The notes under the pieces: model-generated
What the model was told of the DNA's origin: nothing
Databases searched by the model: none
The model's input: only the letters and a program-made list of their open reading frames with translations
In this document: piece after piece, positions 1-11,348 of the stretch
How the letters are laid out: every line of letters begins with the position of its first letter
Position numbering within the stretch: position 1 is the stretch's first letter
Program-made: the position numbers and the translations under genes
Source: Thecamonas trahens ATCC 50062
Lineage: Eukaryota > Apusozoa > Apusomonadida > Apusomonadidae
Reading direction: 5' to 3'
Assembly: GCF_000142905.1 (NCBI RefSeq)
Contig: NW_013657637.1
Location: 244,021-266,970 of the forward strand
Length of the DNA: 22,950 nt

Positions 1-20
1 CCTCCTCCCCCATAGGCCAT

Positions 21-218
21 CCCCCCCCCCCCCCCCCCCCTTTTGGCCACCAGCCACGATCACGGGCTTGGCCACGACCTGTTCCTTTTTTTGGCGAGCC
101 TTTCCCCCCTTCCCTCTCCTTTTTCACCGCTTCATCAGCAAAGCCAGATCCGCAACGCACACGCAGCAACTCACAGACGTACACACAAACAAACACACAC
201 CTGTGCTTGCTTGCTTGG
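21..218 (+). promoter_or_regulatory. C-tract and CA-rich leader upstream of talin
   Basis: This non-coding stretch upstream of talin holds an uninterrupted run of 20 C (21-40), a T/C-rich patch (about 81-130) and a sense-strand A/C-rich tract (about 153-202, with ACACAC and AAACAAAC pieces) before the first ATG at 219. One reading frame stays open through it, but the peptide is low in conserved character and starts at TTG, so I read the region as promoter plus 5' leader. No TATA box or other core promoter element stands out. The C tract is also a place where sequencing length errors are likely. Confidence 0.4.
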
Positions 219-3200
219 ATGTGTTCCCCTTGTGTACATCATCCATTGCATCGGCTTGTGGCCATGGCTGGCGCAACGACAACAGGTCGGCCAATCAGGT
301 TGTACTCAAGGTGCGTGTGGCCAAGACCGGGGCGGTCAAGTCGATGCCGTTCAACCCGAGTATGTCAACAGGCGAGGTCTGCCGCGAGATCCGCGATCGC
401 GTGGGCGAGGGCGGGTCGGATCATGGCCTGTTCAAGGTCGGCGACGACTACTCTGTGGGCAAGTGGCTGGAGAACAACAAGACGCTCAACTACTACGAAC
501 TCCGGTCCGGCGACCTCGTGGAGTTCAAGAAGAAGCACCGGCCGCTGCGTGTGCAGACGGTGGATGGCGCAGTGAAGACGGTGCTTGTGGACGACTCGAT
601 GATTGTGTCGGACATGGTGGCGATCATTGCGGCGCGGGTGGGCATTGCCAACGCTGAGGAGTTTTCTCTCAAGAAGGTCGACTCGGCCGACAACGAGTGG
701 CTCAACCCCGGGCAGACGCTCCGCGACCAGGGCCTGGAGGAGACGGATCCTGTGCTGCTTAAGCAGCGGTTCCACTACTCTGACCAGAACGTGGACACGT
801 CGAACCCTGTGCAGCTCAACCTGCTGTATGAGCAGTCGCGCGAGGCCATTCTCACCGGCAAGTACCCGTGCACACAGGCTGAGGCCATCCAGTTTGCCTC
901 GCTCCTCTGCCAGGTCACGCTCCACGACCACAACCCGGCCAAGCACAAGCCGGGCTCGCTGGATCTCAAGAACTACGTTCCCGGCGAGTATGTCAAGGCC
1001 AAGAAGATCGACAAGACCATTCTCTCGGAGCACCGCAAGCTCATCGGCATGTCGGAGCTCAACGCCAAGTTCCGGTTTGTCCAGCTCTGCCGCTCGCTCA
1101 AGACGTACGGTGTCACCTTTTTCCACGTCCGCGAGCAGGTGAGCCAGGGCAAGAAGAAGAAGAAGCTTGTGGATCGGCTGCTGGGCATCACCCGCGAGAA
1201 GATCATCCGGATGGACGCGCAGACCAAGGAGGTGGTCAAGTCGTACCCGCTTGCGCACCTTAAGCGGTGGGCGGCGTCGACCAACTCGTTTACCTTTGAC
1301 TTTGGCGACTACGAGGGCTCCTACTACTCGGTGCAGACCTCCGAGGGCGAGGCAATGTCGCAGGTCATTTCGGGCTACATTGACATTATTCTCAAGAAGA
1401 AGAAGCAGGCCGGCCGGTACGTCGTCGACGACGACGAGGAGCAGACCGTGGTTGAGGAGGACATTTCTGCCATGAAGGCGCAGGCTATTTCGCGGACGCC
1501 GTCGAACATGCAGTACACGTCGGCTGTCAACCTCTCGCGGGCTGGCATGGTTCAGGGCGGTGCGTCTGGCTACCAGATGTCATCGGCCGGCGCCCAGTAT
1601 GGGACTGCCCAGACGCCGCAGTCACAGAACGCGGCTGGCGGGTGGAAGGGCCAGTTTACCCGCGGCTCAGCCGGTGAGCTCGAGTCGTTTACCACCGGCA
1701 ACGCCGCGGTGCTCAACGCGTCGGGCCTCGGTGGCCTGCTCAAGGACCTCGAGGGTGCATTTGCCTCGGTCAACGCCGCATGCAACGAGCTCGCCATCCC
1801 GGTGACCAAGTCGCCGATGGGCGACTCGGATGACCCGATGGCCCGGCAGTGGCGCCAGAAGGCCATGCAGGGCACCCGCCAGCAGCTCCGCCAGCACACC
1901 GACGGCCTCACCGTGGCCACCGCCCAGGTGGTCGGCTCGGCAGTCTGTGCCACGCCCGACCAGTTTGACCCGGACACGCTCGCGGCGTCGTGCAAGGCGC
2001 TCGGCAACCACATGGCCCAGCTGGCGACGTTGGCCCGGACTGCGGCCTCGCTCGTCGACGACGCCGAGTCGGGCCAGCTCATGGCGGCCTCGCGCCAGAT
2101 GGGTGACGCGACCAAGCGACTGGTGGCGGCTGCCAACGGCGCCGCCGGTGGCCTCTCGCAGTCGATTGTCGACCCGAAGCTCCGCGAAGAGGTCCTCGCC
2201 TCGGCCAAGGACATCGGCAAGCTGGTGAACCAGTTGCTCGCGGCGTCGGGCGCGTCCGAGGTCGACGGCGCCGGACAGACCAAGATGTTTGAGCGGACGG
2301 CGGCAGTGGCGCAAGCCGCGACCAAGCTTGTCAACGACGCCAAGCAAGTCGCCAACGCGCAGTCGACCGACGAAGCGCGCAAGCTTGTCAACGGCGGCGC
2401 CAAGCACGCGTGGACCGCAACGTCGCAGCTGGTGGCGTGCGTCAAGGTCCTCGCCCCCACGGTGGCATCGGCCAAGTCGAAGCAGCAGCTCGAAAAGTCG
2501 GCGGCGCTTGTGCGTTCGGCCGTGGGCGGCATGATCGACAAGGCTGGCGCGGCCGGCGTCGACGCCCAGGACATGTCCAAGCTCAAGGTGGCGTGCCAGG
2601 GTGTGAACCAGGCGCTGCAGCAGCTGCTTGACGCGGCGCGGACCGTTGGCGACCGCCCGGACTTTACCGCGCAGTACGCCAAGGCCGCGGCAGTCATCTC
2701 GGCCGCCTCGCGCAAGCTCGTCAACGCCAACGGCAACCCACAGGAGATCATTGCCGGTGCCAAGGCGGTTGGCCAGGGCTCGGCGGTCATGATCAAGTTC
2801 GGCAAGGCCGAGGCCGGCCACGAGACCGACCCGGGTGTGCAGAAGGCGCTCGTCGACGCCACCCGCCGGCTCGCCGACGCCACGTCGGCGCTCATGCGGT
2901 CGGCCAAGGCTGCGGCGTCGAACCCGTCCGACGGCGCGGCGCAGGACCAGCTTGCCAACGACGCTCGCGAGCTGGACATCCAGGCGCAGGACATGCTCGC
3001 CAACTCGCAGCAGCGGCTTGCTATGCGCAACCTCGCCGAGGCGACGCAGGAGGCCATCTCCAAGACCGCTGCGCTCATCCAGGCGTCCAAGCCTGCGGCG
3101 TCGGCCAACTCGAACGCGGCCGCCGCCAACGGGCTCATCGACAGCGCGCGGCAGACGGCTGAGAAGGTGACCGGCCTCGTCAACGCGCTCAAGGCACACC

Positions 3201-6200
3201 AGGCCTCGCCGGACAACTCGACCATGCAGGGCAAGCTGGTGACGGCGGCCAAGGTGTCGTGCCCGGCGGTCGCCGGCCTTGTCAACGCTTCCAAGCAGGC
3301 CGCGCCGTCGGTGACCGATCCCACGGCGCAGCAGAACCTGGCGTCGTCGGCCAAGGGCTGCGCCATGGCCATGCAGAAGCTGCTTGGCGCGCTGAAGGAG
3401 GCCAAGTCGCTGCAGGGCGGGCTCGAGTTTGACACTGCCATGGAGCAGTGCAACGCAGCCAAGGAGCAGATGAAGTCGACGGCCCAGCGGGCGTCGGCTG
3501 GCACCCTTGTCCCCGAGTTTGGCACCACGCCGCAGAGCTCGTACGAGAACTACATGGCCGCCCGCCGTGCGGTCCACAACAACCTCGACCAGCTCCTCAA
3601 GTCGTCGCAGGAGAAGGACCAGGAGACGGCGGCCATTGCCGCCAAGGACATCGGCTCGGCCATGCGTGGCGTCGGCGCCGCCGTCGAGGGCGTCGCCGCG
3701 ACGTCGGACGACCCGACGCTCCCGGGCACCGTCACCGACGCCGGGCAGGACTTTGCCGACAAGGTCATTACGGCGCTTGCTGCCGCCAAGGCATGCGCCA
3801 ACGATCCGGAGAACGACGCCAAGGTTGAGCAGCTGCTTCAGGCTGTGGCCACGGCCAAGGGCTCGTCCGAGGCCATGACCGCTGCCCTTCCGGGCCAGCG
3901 CGAGGTCGAGGCCGCCATGACCGCTGTGCGCGCCCACTGCGACCTTGCGCAGCTCCCTGCGCTGCAGGCCGGCGAGAGTCAGAAGACGTTCCAGGACTCG
4001 TTCCTCAAGGCTGCGCGCGCGCTCGCGCAGGCCTGCCAGGGCCTCTGCCGCTCGGTCGAGCGCGGGCCGGACGAGCTGGCCCAGGCCGCGAACGGGGTGG
4101 AGTCGACGACGGCGCGGGTTGTTGCCGCCGCCGGTGGCATGGCCGCAGCGACAGCTGATCCGGAGACCAAGCAGCAGATTGTCGACACTGTCGGCGAGCT
4201 CGGCGAGTCGATCCAGGACCTGCTCGAGGCGTCGCGCGGTGCGGCAGCGGACCCGAACAACGCCGAGTCCAAGTCTGCGATCAATGACTCGCACCTTGCA
4301 GTGACCGACACGCTCAACGAGCTCTCGTCGCTGTTCCAGGCTGCCGGTCCGGGCCAGAAGGAGTGCGACGAGGCTATGAAGGCCATCAAGAAGGCTGCTG
4401 CCCAGATCGAGGCAGCGGTGGTGCCGTCGTCGATGGCCGGCAAGTCGTACGGCCAGATCCAGGGCGAGCTCAAGGCTGCGGCCAAGGAGCTTGTGCGCGG
4501 GACGGGCCAGCTCATGCAGGCGGCCAAGAAGAACCCAGCGGCCATTCCGACGGCTGCGGATACGCTGACGGGCGCGGTGTCGACCATTACTGCCGGGTCG
4601 TCGGCGGTGGCGCAGGCTGTGGGCGACGGCGGCAAGGTCACCGTCGAGCGGTTCACCATTCCGCAGGAGGCGATCAAGGACTCGGTCAACGAGCTCCGCA
4701 TGGCCAACGGCGAGCCGAAGAAGATCATCGGCGGGTGCACCGGCGTTGCCAAGTCGACGCAGGCCATCATTGCGGCGTCGAAGCTTGCCTCGCGCCAGGT
4801 CGACGACCCGGAGGCGAGCCAGCAGTTTATGGACCTCGCCAAGGCCATTGCCGGCGCGACAGCGGCGACGGTGGGCGCAGGCAAGGCTGTGGCGCGGTCG
4901 AACACGCCCGAGAACAACGCCGAGCTGCTTGCGCAGTCGAACGCGCTTCAGAACTCGGTGGCACAGGTGGTGGCGCTCGCCGAGGACCACCTCGACCACT
5001 CGCAGGTCTCGCCCGAGACCAAGCAGTTGCAGAAGGAGATTCTGGCCAACGGCAAGGAGGTTGCCGGCAACACCTCGCAGCTGCTCGGCGCGGCGAAGCT
5101 CACGGCCATGTCGCCACAGGATGTGCAGTGCAACCAAGACATGCTCGCGTGTGCCAAGAGCCTCTCGGACGCCATCTCGGACCTGCTGACGTCGATTGCC
5201 GGCGCGGCACCGGGCGCGCAGGAGTGCACCAACGCCATGGACGTGGCGCAGAACTGCATTTCTGAGCTCGACACGGCGGCCATGTCTGCGTCGGTCGAGG
5301 CGCTTGACCGCGAGGAGGGCCAGACGGCCGACGGGTGCTCGGCGGCGCTCGCGACGACGGCATCGGAGCTCTCGACGGCAGCATCGAAGCTTGCGGCCGC
5401 AGCCGCCAGCTCGCCGAACGAGATCGGGCCGGTTGCGTCATCGATTGCCATTTTGCTGCCAGACCTGACGTCGTCGACTGTCGGCCTCGCGGCGTGTACG
5501 GCGGATCCTGTCAAGCAGCAGGCGACTCTGGCGCGCGGCAAGGACGTGTCGGAGGCCATGTACGGCCTGCTGATGACGACCAAGGAAGTCGGTGGTGCCG
5601 CTGACGACATGGAGGGCCAGATGCGGATCGAGCAGAGCTCCAAGGACGTGTCGAACGCGCTTGCGGCGCTCATGGGCGATGTGTCGGGCGAGATGGCGAG
5701 CTCGCAGCAGGTCCAGCAGGCGCAGCTTGCGGCCAAGAACGCGAGCTCGGTGCTCAACGGGCCGTACGACACGTCGAAGGACTACCGCGCGTTCAACCAG
5801 GACATTGTGGACCAGGCGAGGACCATTGCCGGTGCCGTGTCGAAGCTCTCGACGACGGCCAAGATGAACCCGGATGGCGTGGGCGCGGCTGCGGAGAACA
5901 TGGCGGCGTCGCTGTCGCCGATGATGGCGGCGGTGAACGGCGCGGCGCAGACAGCGCCGGACGAGGCGACAAAGAACATGCTCCTCGACACGGCGGAGAA
6001 CCTCTGCTCCGAGTCTGCGGCGCTACTTGTCCGCGCCGGCGAGCTCTCGAAGGAGCCGACCTCGTTTACCAAGCAGCAGTCGGTCTCGTCGTCGGCGCGC
6101 GAGGTGAACATGAACGTAGCCAAGCTCATTTCGGCGACTAAGGCCAAGTCGTCGGCGGTCAAGGGCTGCGAGGCTGCCATTGAGAGCATCCAGGCCGCGG

Positions 6201-8149
6201 TCCACGACATGGACACGGCGGCCATGTTTGCGAGCATGGGCCAGCTGGAGCGCGAGGACGGCGGGCAGTTCTCCAAGTACCGCACCGAGCTCATGACCGA
6301 GTCCAAGGCGCTTGCGCAGGGCTCTGCCGGGCTCATCAACACGGCCAAGACGTCGTCGGCCTCGCTGGCGCCGGCTGCCGAGGACGCCGCCGGCAAGGTC
6401 AACGCCATTGTCGACGCGGCCAAGCACGCGGCGGCGACGGTGTTTGACCCGGAGCTGCAGCGGCAGCTCTTTGACTCGTGCCGGTCGGTGTGCAACTCGA
6501 CGGCGTCGCTCATCGACGCCTCGCGGTCGGTCCACGACGCGCCGAACGACCAGGCCCTTGTTTCCACGCTCAACGCGTCGGGTAAGGAGTTTGCCGACAA
6601 CGTCTCGGCCTTTGTTGCCAAGATCAAGGAGGTCGATGGCGAGAACGCCAAGGGCGTGACGGCGGCGACGACGGCGCTCGACGCCATCCGGAGCGCGGTG
6701 CCCGAGGTGACGTCTGCGTCGCCGCCGACGGTCGAGCCGTCGGTCGAGGCCATGGTCGACGCGTCCAAGAAGGTTGCTGCCGTCTCGGCGCAGGTGGTCT
6801 CGGCCATGCGATCGTCGCCCGAAGCGCTTGCCGTGGCCGCCACAGCGGCACAGGACGCGACGCTCGAGCTGCTGGTGCAAGGCAAGGCGGCGTCGACCGA
6901 CGGCGACGCCGACGCGCAGGAGCCGACGCGGACTGCGGTGGTCAACGCCGCCAACGCCATTGCCGGCGTGCTCGACGTGGTGGTGGCAGCCGGCGGTAAC
7001 TCGACGTCGCCTGCGGTGGGCGAGGAGCTCGCGGCGGCGGCGCGCGGCGTGGCCGACGCGGTGGCCGACGTGGTGGAGAAGGCGCGCGAGCTGCGCGCCG
7101 ACTTTGTCGACATGAGCGATCCGAACATGGTGGCGGAGAAGTCGCTGCTCGACGCTGCGGCGTCGATCGAGGCTGCCGCGCAGAAGCTGGCCACGCTTGT
7201 TCCACGCCCGCCGGTCAACATGCCGGACATGGACATGGCGTTCGAGGAGTCGATCCTCGAGGCGGCCAAGGCCATTGCCGCCGCCGTCGCCGCGTTGGTC
7301 AAGGCCGCGACCGAGGCGCAGCGCGAGATTGTGGCAAACGGCAAGGCTGCTGCCGGTGGCAAGGTCTACCACGCCGACGCAGTGTGGCAGGAGGGCCTCG
7401 TCTCGGCGGCCCACGCCGTCGCTGCCGCCACCTCGGAAATGTGCCAGGCGGCCAACGACGCGGCCCAGGGCGAGGGCTCGGAAGTCTCGATCGTGGCGGC
7501 GTCAGAGGCCGTCTCGTCGACGACTGCCCACCTTGTCGCCGCCGCGCGCGCCAAGATGGATCCCAACTCGCGGAACCAGGCCCGGCTCGAGGACGCCTCG
7601 CGTGCCGTCCGCCAGGCCACCTCGTCGCTCGCCGAGTCGGCCAAGATGTACGGCGACAAGATGGCCGAGATGGAGTCTGCCAACGCCATGATGGCCGTCG
7701 ACAGCAACTCGTCGGCCGTCGCCCGCATGCGCCAGGAGCGTGAGGCCCGTGAGCGTGTCCTCCGGCTCGAGCGCGAGCTCGAGGCTGCCCGCCGCGCCGC
7801 CACCGAGCAGAACCGCTCGCGCTACACCGAGGGATCAAGCTCGGCTGCGCCCGCCCCGGCGGCCAAGCCCAAGCCCGCGCTCGCGGCCAAGCCCAAGCCT
7901 GCGCCCGCCGCCAAGCCCAAGCCCGCCGCCGCCGCCCCAGCGGCGTCCAGCGGCGGTGCTGCCGGTACCACCTACTCTCTCGCTGAGCTGCAGAGCGCCA
8001 CCCTGCCGCCTGGTGTCGACCCGGCGCGCAAGCAGGACTGGCTCTCGGACGCCGACTTCCAGACCGCGTTTGGCATGGACCGCGCTGCCTTTGCCGCCCT
8101 CCCTGCATGGAAGGCCGAGACGCTCCGGCGCAAGGCCAAGCTCTTTTAA
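219..8149 (+). CDS. TLN: Talin (FERM head, helical rod, I/LWEQ, villin headpiece)
   Basis: Cytoskeletal adaptor that in known talins links integrin tails to F-actin under the plasma membrane. Homology to talin F0 starts at VVLKVRVAKTG (nt 299). F1 and F2 run to about 1165. F3 (about 1166-1410) carries RLLGITRE, KRWAAS, FDFGDYEGSYYSVQT and DIILKKKK, all near-identical to animal talin, including the Arg-Trp pair used for NPxY binding. A linker (to about 1660) leads to an Ala-rich helical-bundle rod (about 1690-7700) ending in an I/LWEQ module (about 7120-7640; FEESILEAAKAIAAA). A charged dimerisation helix (about 7710-7815), an AKPKP linker and a villin headpiece (about 7970-8146; LSDADF, FGMD, LPAWK, C-terminal KLF) follow. 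Length is about 2,600 residues, near the family norm. The open frame has no ATG before the conserved start. I favour ATG 219 plus a 65-nt intron at 234-298 (GT...CAG), giving MCSPC joined to VVLKV. An exon upstream of the window, or an indel after ATG 264, are the alternatives. Identity is secure; only the first residues are uncertain. Confidence 0.95.
7859..7930 (+). repeat. Three tandem 24-nt units coding AAKPKPAx in talin
   Basis: Three direct 24-nt copies encode AAKPKPAL, AAKPKPAP and AAKPKPAA. They form a rigid, basic, Pro-rich spacer between the dimerisation helix and the villin headpiece of talin. The copies differ mainly at third positions and in the last codon. The likely role is a tether for the headpiece (inference). 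Confidence 0.85.
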
Positions 8150-8210
8150 CTCTTAACGGTACGGTCGTTCGGACGCGTTGTCGCGCGTCTCAAAGTGAAC
8201 AACTTCCAGG

Positions 8211-8493
8211 TCACCGGCCGACGCTGCGCGACGCCTGCCTGGCCTGCGGCTTGAGGTGGGAGCAGAGGTTGTAGAGGAGGGTAACGTACTCGCCGTCGAT
8301 AAAGGTCGCCAGGTTTGCTATGTATGGCTGGACGAAGGCGTTGTAGACCACAGCGCGCGGGACAAAACCGAGCGAGACGACCTTGGACGTCGAGAGATGG
8401 CCGTCGAGCGCCGCCGCGTCGGCGTCAGCAGCAGCCACGTTGCGGGCGCACTCGACGGCGGCGCGCGCGAGGTGCGGGACGTCAAACAGGCCA
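8211..8493 (-). other. Coding-like segment of unknown gene, downstream of the kelch/IPT stop
   Basis: On the minus strand an open frame ends with TGA at 8211. Over its last 93 or so codons (below about 8490) it shows strong coding character: by my hand count roughly 80% of third positions are G or C, and composition is balanced, with stretches such as VVYNAFVQPYIANLATFIDG and YVTLLYNLCSHLKPQ. It contains no ATG. Upstream, the frame runs into the kelch/IPT gene, where it is only a shadow. It sits one base out of frame with the receptor's stop at 8494-8496. It may be a last exon of the receptor, for instance after an intron from the GT at about 8499 to the AG before the GTCGTCTCG codons. It may also be the receptor's true C-terminus after a frameshift, or part of an independent spliced gene. 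I recognise no family. Its end lies 61 nt from the talin stop, in keeping with tight convergent spacing elsewhere in the window. Confidence 0.4.
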
Positions 8494-11348
8494 CTACACT
8501 TGCTGTGGCTTGCGAGAGCGGCGACGGCGACGCGGCGCGACAGAGGCGGAGGCGGTCGTGCCGGATTGAACCGAGCGGCGGCGGCGGCGCGGCCGGGACG
8601 GCTGGCGGGTCGAGGCCGCGGTGTGGTCGTACGAGTCATCGTCGAGGCTGGACGAGTCGTCGTCGTCGCCTTCGTAGATGTACTCGTCCGAGGAAATGTC
8701 GGTCTCGCGCAGATCAGACGAGGAGTGCATATCGGCGGGAAGCTTGGGACGGCGAACGCGCTTCTTGAGCATGACCTTTTGCGGAGCAGCGACGGGGAGG
8801 ATGCCGGTCGGAATGTGGATGGAGGAGCCATCAACGGAGAGGATCGAGGTGGCAGGCTTAATGACCTCCTCAGAGTACTCGATGTACTCGTACTCGGACT
8901 CCTCGCGGGCCTTGCGACGAGCAAGGCAGAGGCCGATGATGATACACAGGCAGCAGAGGGCGGCGAGGACGGCAAACATCCACAGCGGGAGGATGGTGTC
9001 GGTGGTGGGCGGCGGTGGCGGCGGGACGACCGAGCCGGTCTCATCGGGCACATACGTAAATTGGACCGCTGACGAGCCCGAGCCGCCCGAGGTTGTGGTG
9101 ACGACGACGTCGTAGGCGCCGGCCGAGCCCTCGCCGAGCGTGCAGTTGAGGGCGGAGACCGGCGAGCCGAGGACCGAGGTGACGCGGCACTCTGCCGAGC
9201 CGACGCGGACGACAAGGATATCGGCGAGCGAGGTGCCAAGCGAGGTACCCTCGACAAGGAGCTGGGTGCCCGGCGGACCCGACGAGGGAGTGACGCTGGT
9301 GACGGCCGGCGGAGCGACGACACGGTAGGATATGGTCGACGCGGCGGTGCCGCCGTTGCGGGTGGTGACCGTCACCGCAAACACGCCGGTGGTGGCAAAT
9401 GCGCCTGTGGTGCAAGTGACCTCGGTCGATGACTGCGCGGTGACAGTGCAGGCGACCGAGGCGATGGTGACCGAGACGGTGGGATTGTCGACAATGTCAG
9501 CTGGCGCGGCGCCCGGCAGCGAGGCGATGGACACGCCCGAGCCGCCGAGCCAGGTCCCGGTGAGCGTGAGCGAGTCGCCGCCTGCCTGGGGGCCCGAGGT
9601 CTTGGAGAGTGAGGTGACGGCCGGTGGCGGGAGGGCGACTAGGTGCGCGCCGTTTGCGGCTGACGCGCCACCCGACGCTGAGGTGACAATGACCGCGTGC
9701 TTGGCAGCGGTGAGGACCGGGACAGCGCAGGTGATTGAAGTCGCCGAGTGGAAGGTGACCGAGGTACACGCCACGCCGCCAACGGTGATCGAAACAAGGT
9801 CGGCGGCGTTGAGGGCCAGGAAGTCGAGCCCGGCGCGGGCGGTGACGTTGACGGTTGGTGTGGTGCCGGCGGTGACAACCGCATCGAGGTCGGACGGGTC
9901 GACGACGGCAAAGATGGCCGGCTGAGGAACTGCCTCAAAGGTGACCAAGCCCGAGACGGGCGGGAGACCGGCACTTGCGGAGAGCGCGACAACGTATGCG
10001 TCGGCAGTGAAGATGGTGGATGGAATCGGGCCGGTGACGGTGCAGGTTGCCGAGGTGACCGGCGTGCCGATGGCGGATGCGATCGGGCACGGGTACGCCA
10101 CCTTTGTGCGGTGTGGACGAGCTTGAACTCGGCCATGTCACCGGCGGCGGCGGCGAGTGAGCCAGTGATGGTGAGGACGTGCCCGCCGGTGGCGAGCGTG
10201 GCCTCGGGCGCAACGGTGGCGATGCGAGGGCCGACGTCGTAGCTAAAAACGACCGATGAGCTTGGCGAGCCGCCGTAGATGACGGCTTTGGCGCCGGCAG
10301 CATCGATGCCCAGCAGCGAAAGTTCCTGCGGCGGCGGGAGTGAGCCGCCGGCAGGCGTCACCGAGTACCAGGTCGGGGTGCCGGAGGCGTCGTCGATGTG
10401 CAGAGAGTGGAGCTCGTCGACAAGGGTGTTGCCCGAGTTTCCGGCAAAGACCAGCATGATGCGCTTGCCCAGCGCCGAGAGACCGCCGAGCGGGGCGACC
10501 ATCATCGACCGCTTGGCCGATGGTGGGGTGCCGGCAGTGGTGAGGGCAGACCAGGTCCAGGTGGCAACGTCGAGCACGTTGGTGGTGGCCACGTCGCCGG
10601 TGGTGAACTTTTGGTAGTGGCCGCCAAAGACAGCGAGTGAGGAGCCCCACGAGACAACGCCGGCGTTGTCTCTGCAGTCCGGGCGGTTGGGCTCGGTGCC
10701 TGTAGTGGGCACCAGAGCCCAGCTGCCGTCCTCGGCGTTGTACGCGCTGCCGATGGTGTACACGTCGAGGCTCGACAACTCTGCATCAAAGATGACGACC
10801 AGCTTTGTCGTCCCGCCGTCGTCGATGGCGACCATGGCGTGATCGGCGACCGGCGCGCCGCGCGAGGGAATGGCCGACCAGGCCGATGCGGCAAACTGGT
10901 ACCACGAGGAAGCCGAGACGGAGAAGGCCCAAAAATCATCGAGTGTGGCAGCCGACTCGCCACGGCCACCCAGAAGATAGAGCACCACATCCGAGCCAAT
11001 GTTGACAGCAGCAAGAGCACACGCCTGTCGAGGCACCGGAGAGGCGGCCGTGGCCAGAGTGTGGTTCGTCCATACGCCCGTGCTAATTTCCAGCGATAAA
11101 ACATCCGAGGCAAAAGGCGGCGCAACCGAACCGGTCAGCGATCCTCCCACCATGTACATGACGCCATTGAGTGTGGCTGAGCATCCGCCAAGTCGTCCTG
11201 TCGCCGGAGGACTTCCTCCCATGGTTGCCAGCGGTGTCGATGTAAAGACGCCAGCTGTTCTTTGGCCGACACACAATGTTGCTCCCAAGCTCATCACGAC
11301 CAAGACCACCATGACTCCCGTTGTCATCCTCGCCGGCATCGTAGGCAT
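8494..11348 (-). CDS. Kelch-propeller / IPT-repeat single-pass surface receptor (frame broken)
   Basis: Predicted type I membrane protein of about 950 residues. Start ATG is at 11348, with a further ATG at 11339. The signal peptide is hydrophobic (VMVVLVVMSLGATLCVG) and is followed by about six kelch-like blades with the paired-Gly pattern (GVMYMVGG, VVLYLLGGRG, SLAVFGG, AKAVIYGG), likely one beta-propeller. Next come four IPT/TIG-type Ig folds, the later ones opening VTSLSKTSGPQAGG and VTSVTPSSGPPG. A Pro-rich spacer leads to one transmembrane helix (about nt 8917-8994), then an acidic, Tyr-rich cytoplasmic tail (EYEYIEYSEE, DEYIYEGDD) and an Arg/Ser-rich end. The frame shifts inside the first IPT domain near 10103-10105: adding one A to the sense AAA tract joins HTAQ to KVAYPCPIAS. 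A 17-nt or 20-nt intron is also arithmetically possible. It is divergent from the GAIN/GPS gene. Ligand and function are unknown; adhesion or sensing is an inference. The tail may extend into 8211-8493. Confidence 0.75.

Noticed and set aside
43-298. N-terminal extension of talin from a TTG at 68
   Set aside because: No ATG, no talin homology before 299, and composition typical of leader sequence with simple repeats.
365-7814. Many long open frames antisense or out of frame to talin (for example 1667-5137 minus)
   Set aside because: They mirror a GC-rich, Ala-rich coding frame, are full of Arg/Leu/His runs and show no domain. Talin homology explains the same bases.
8256-9115. Plus-strand open frames across the kelch/IPT tail
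   Set aside because: They are antisense to the receptor tail and to the coding-like minus segment, whose codon bias is much better.
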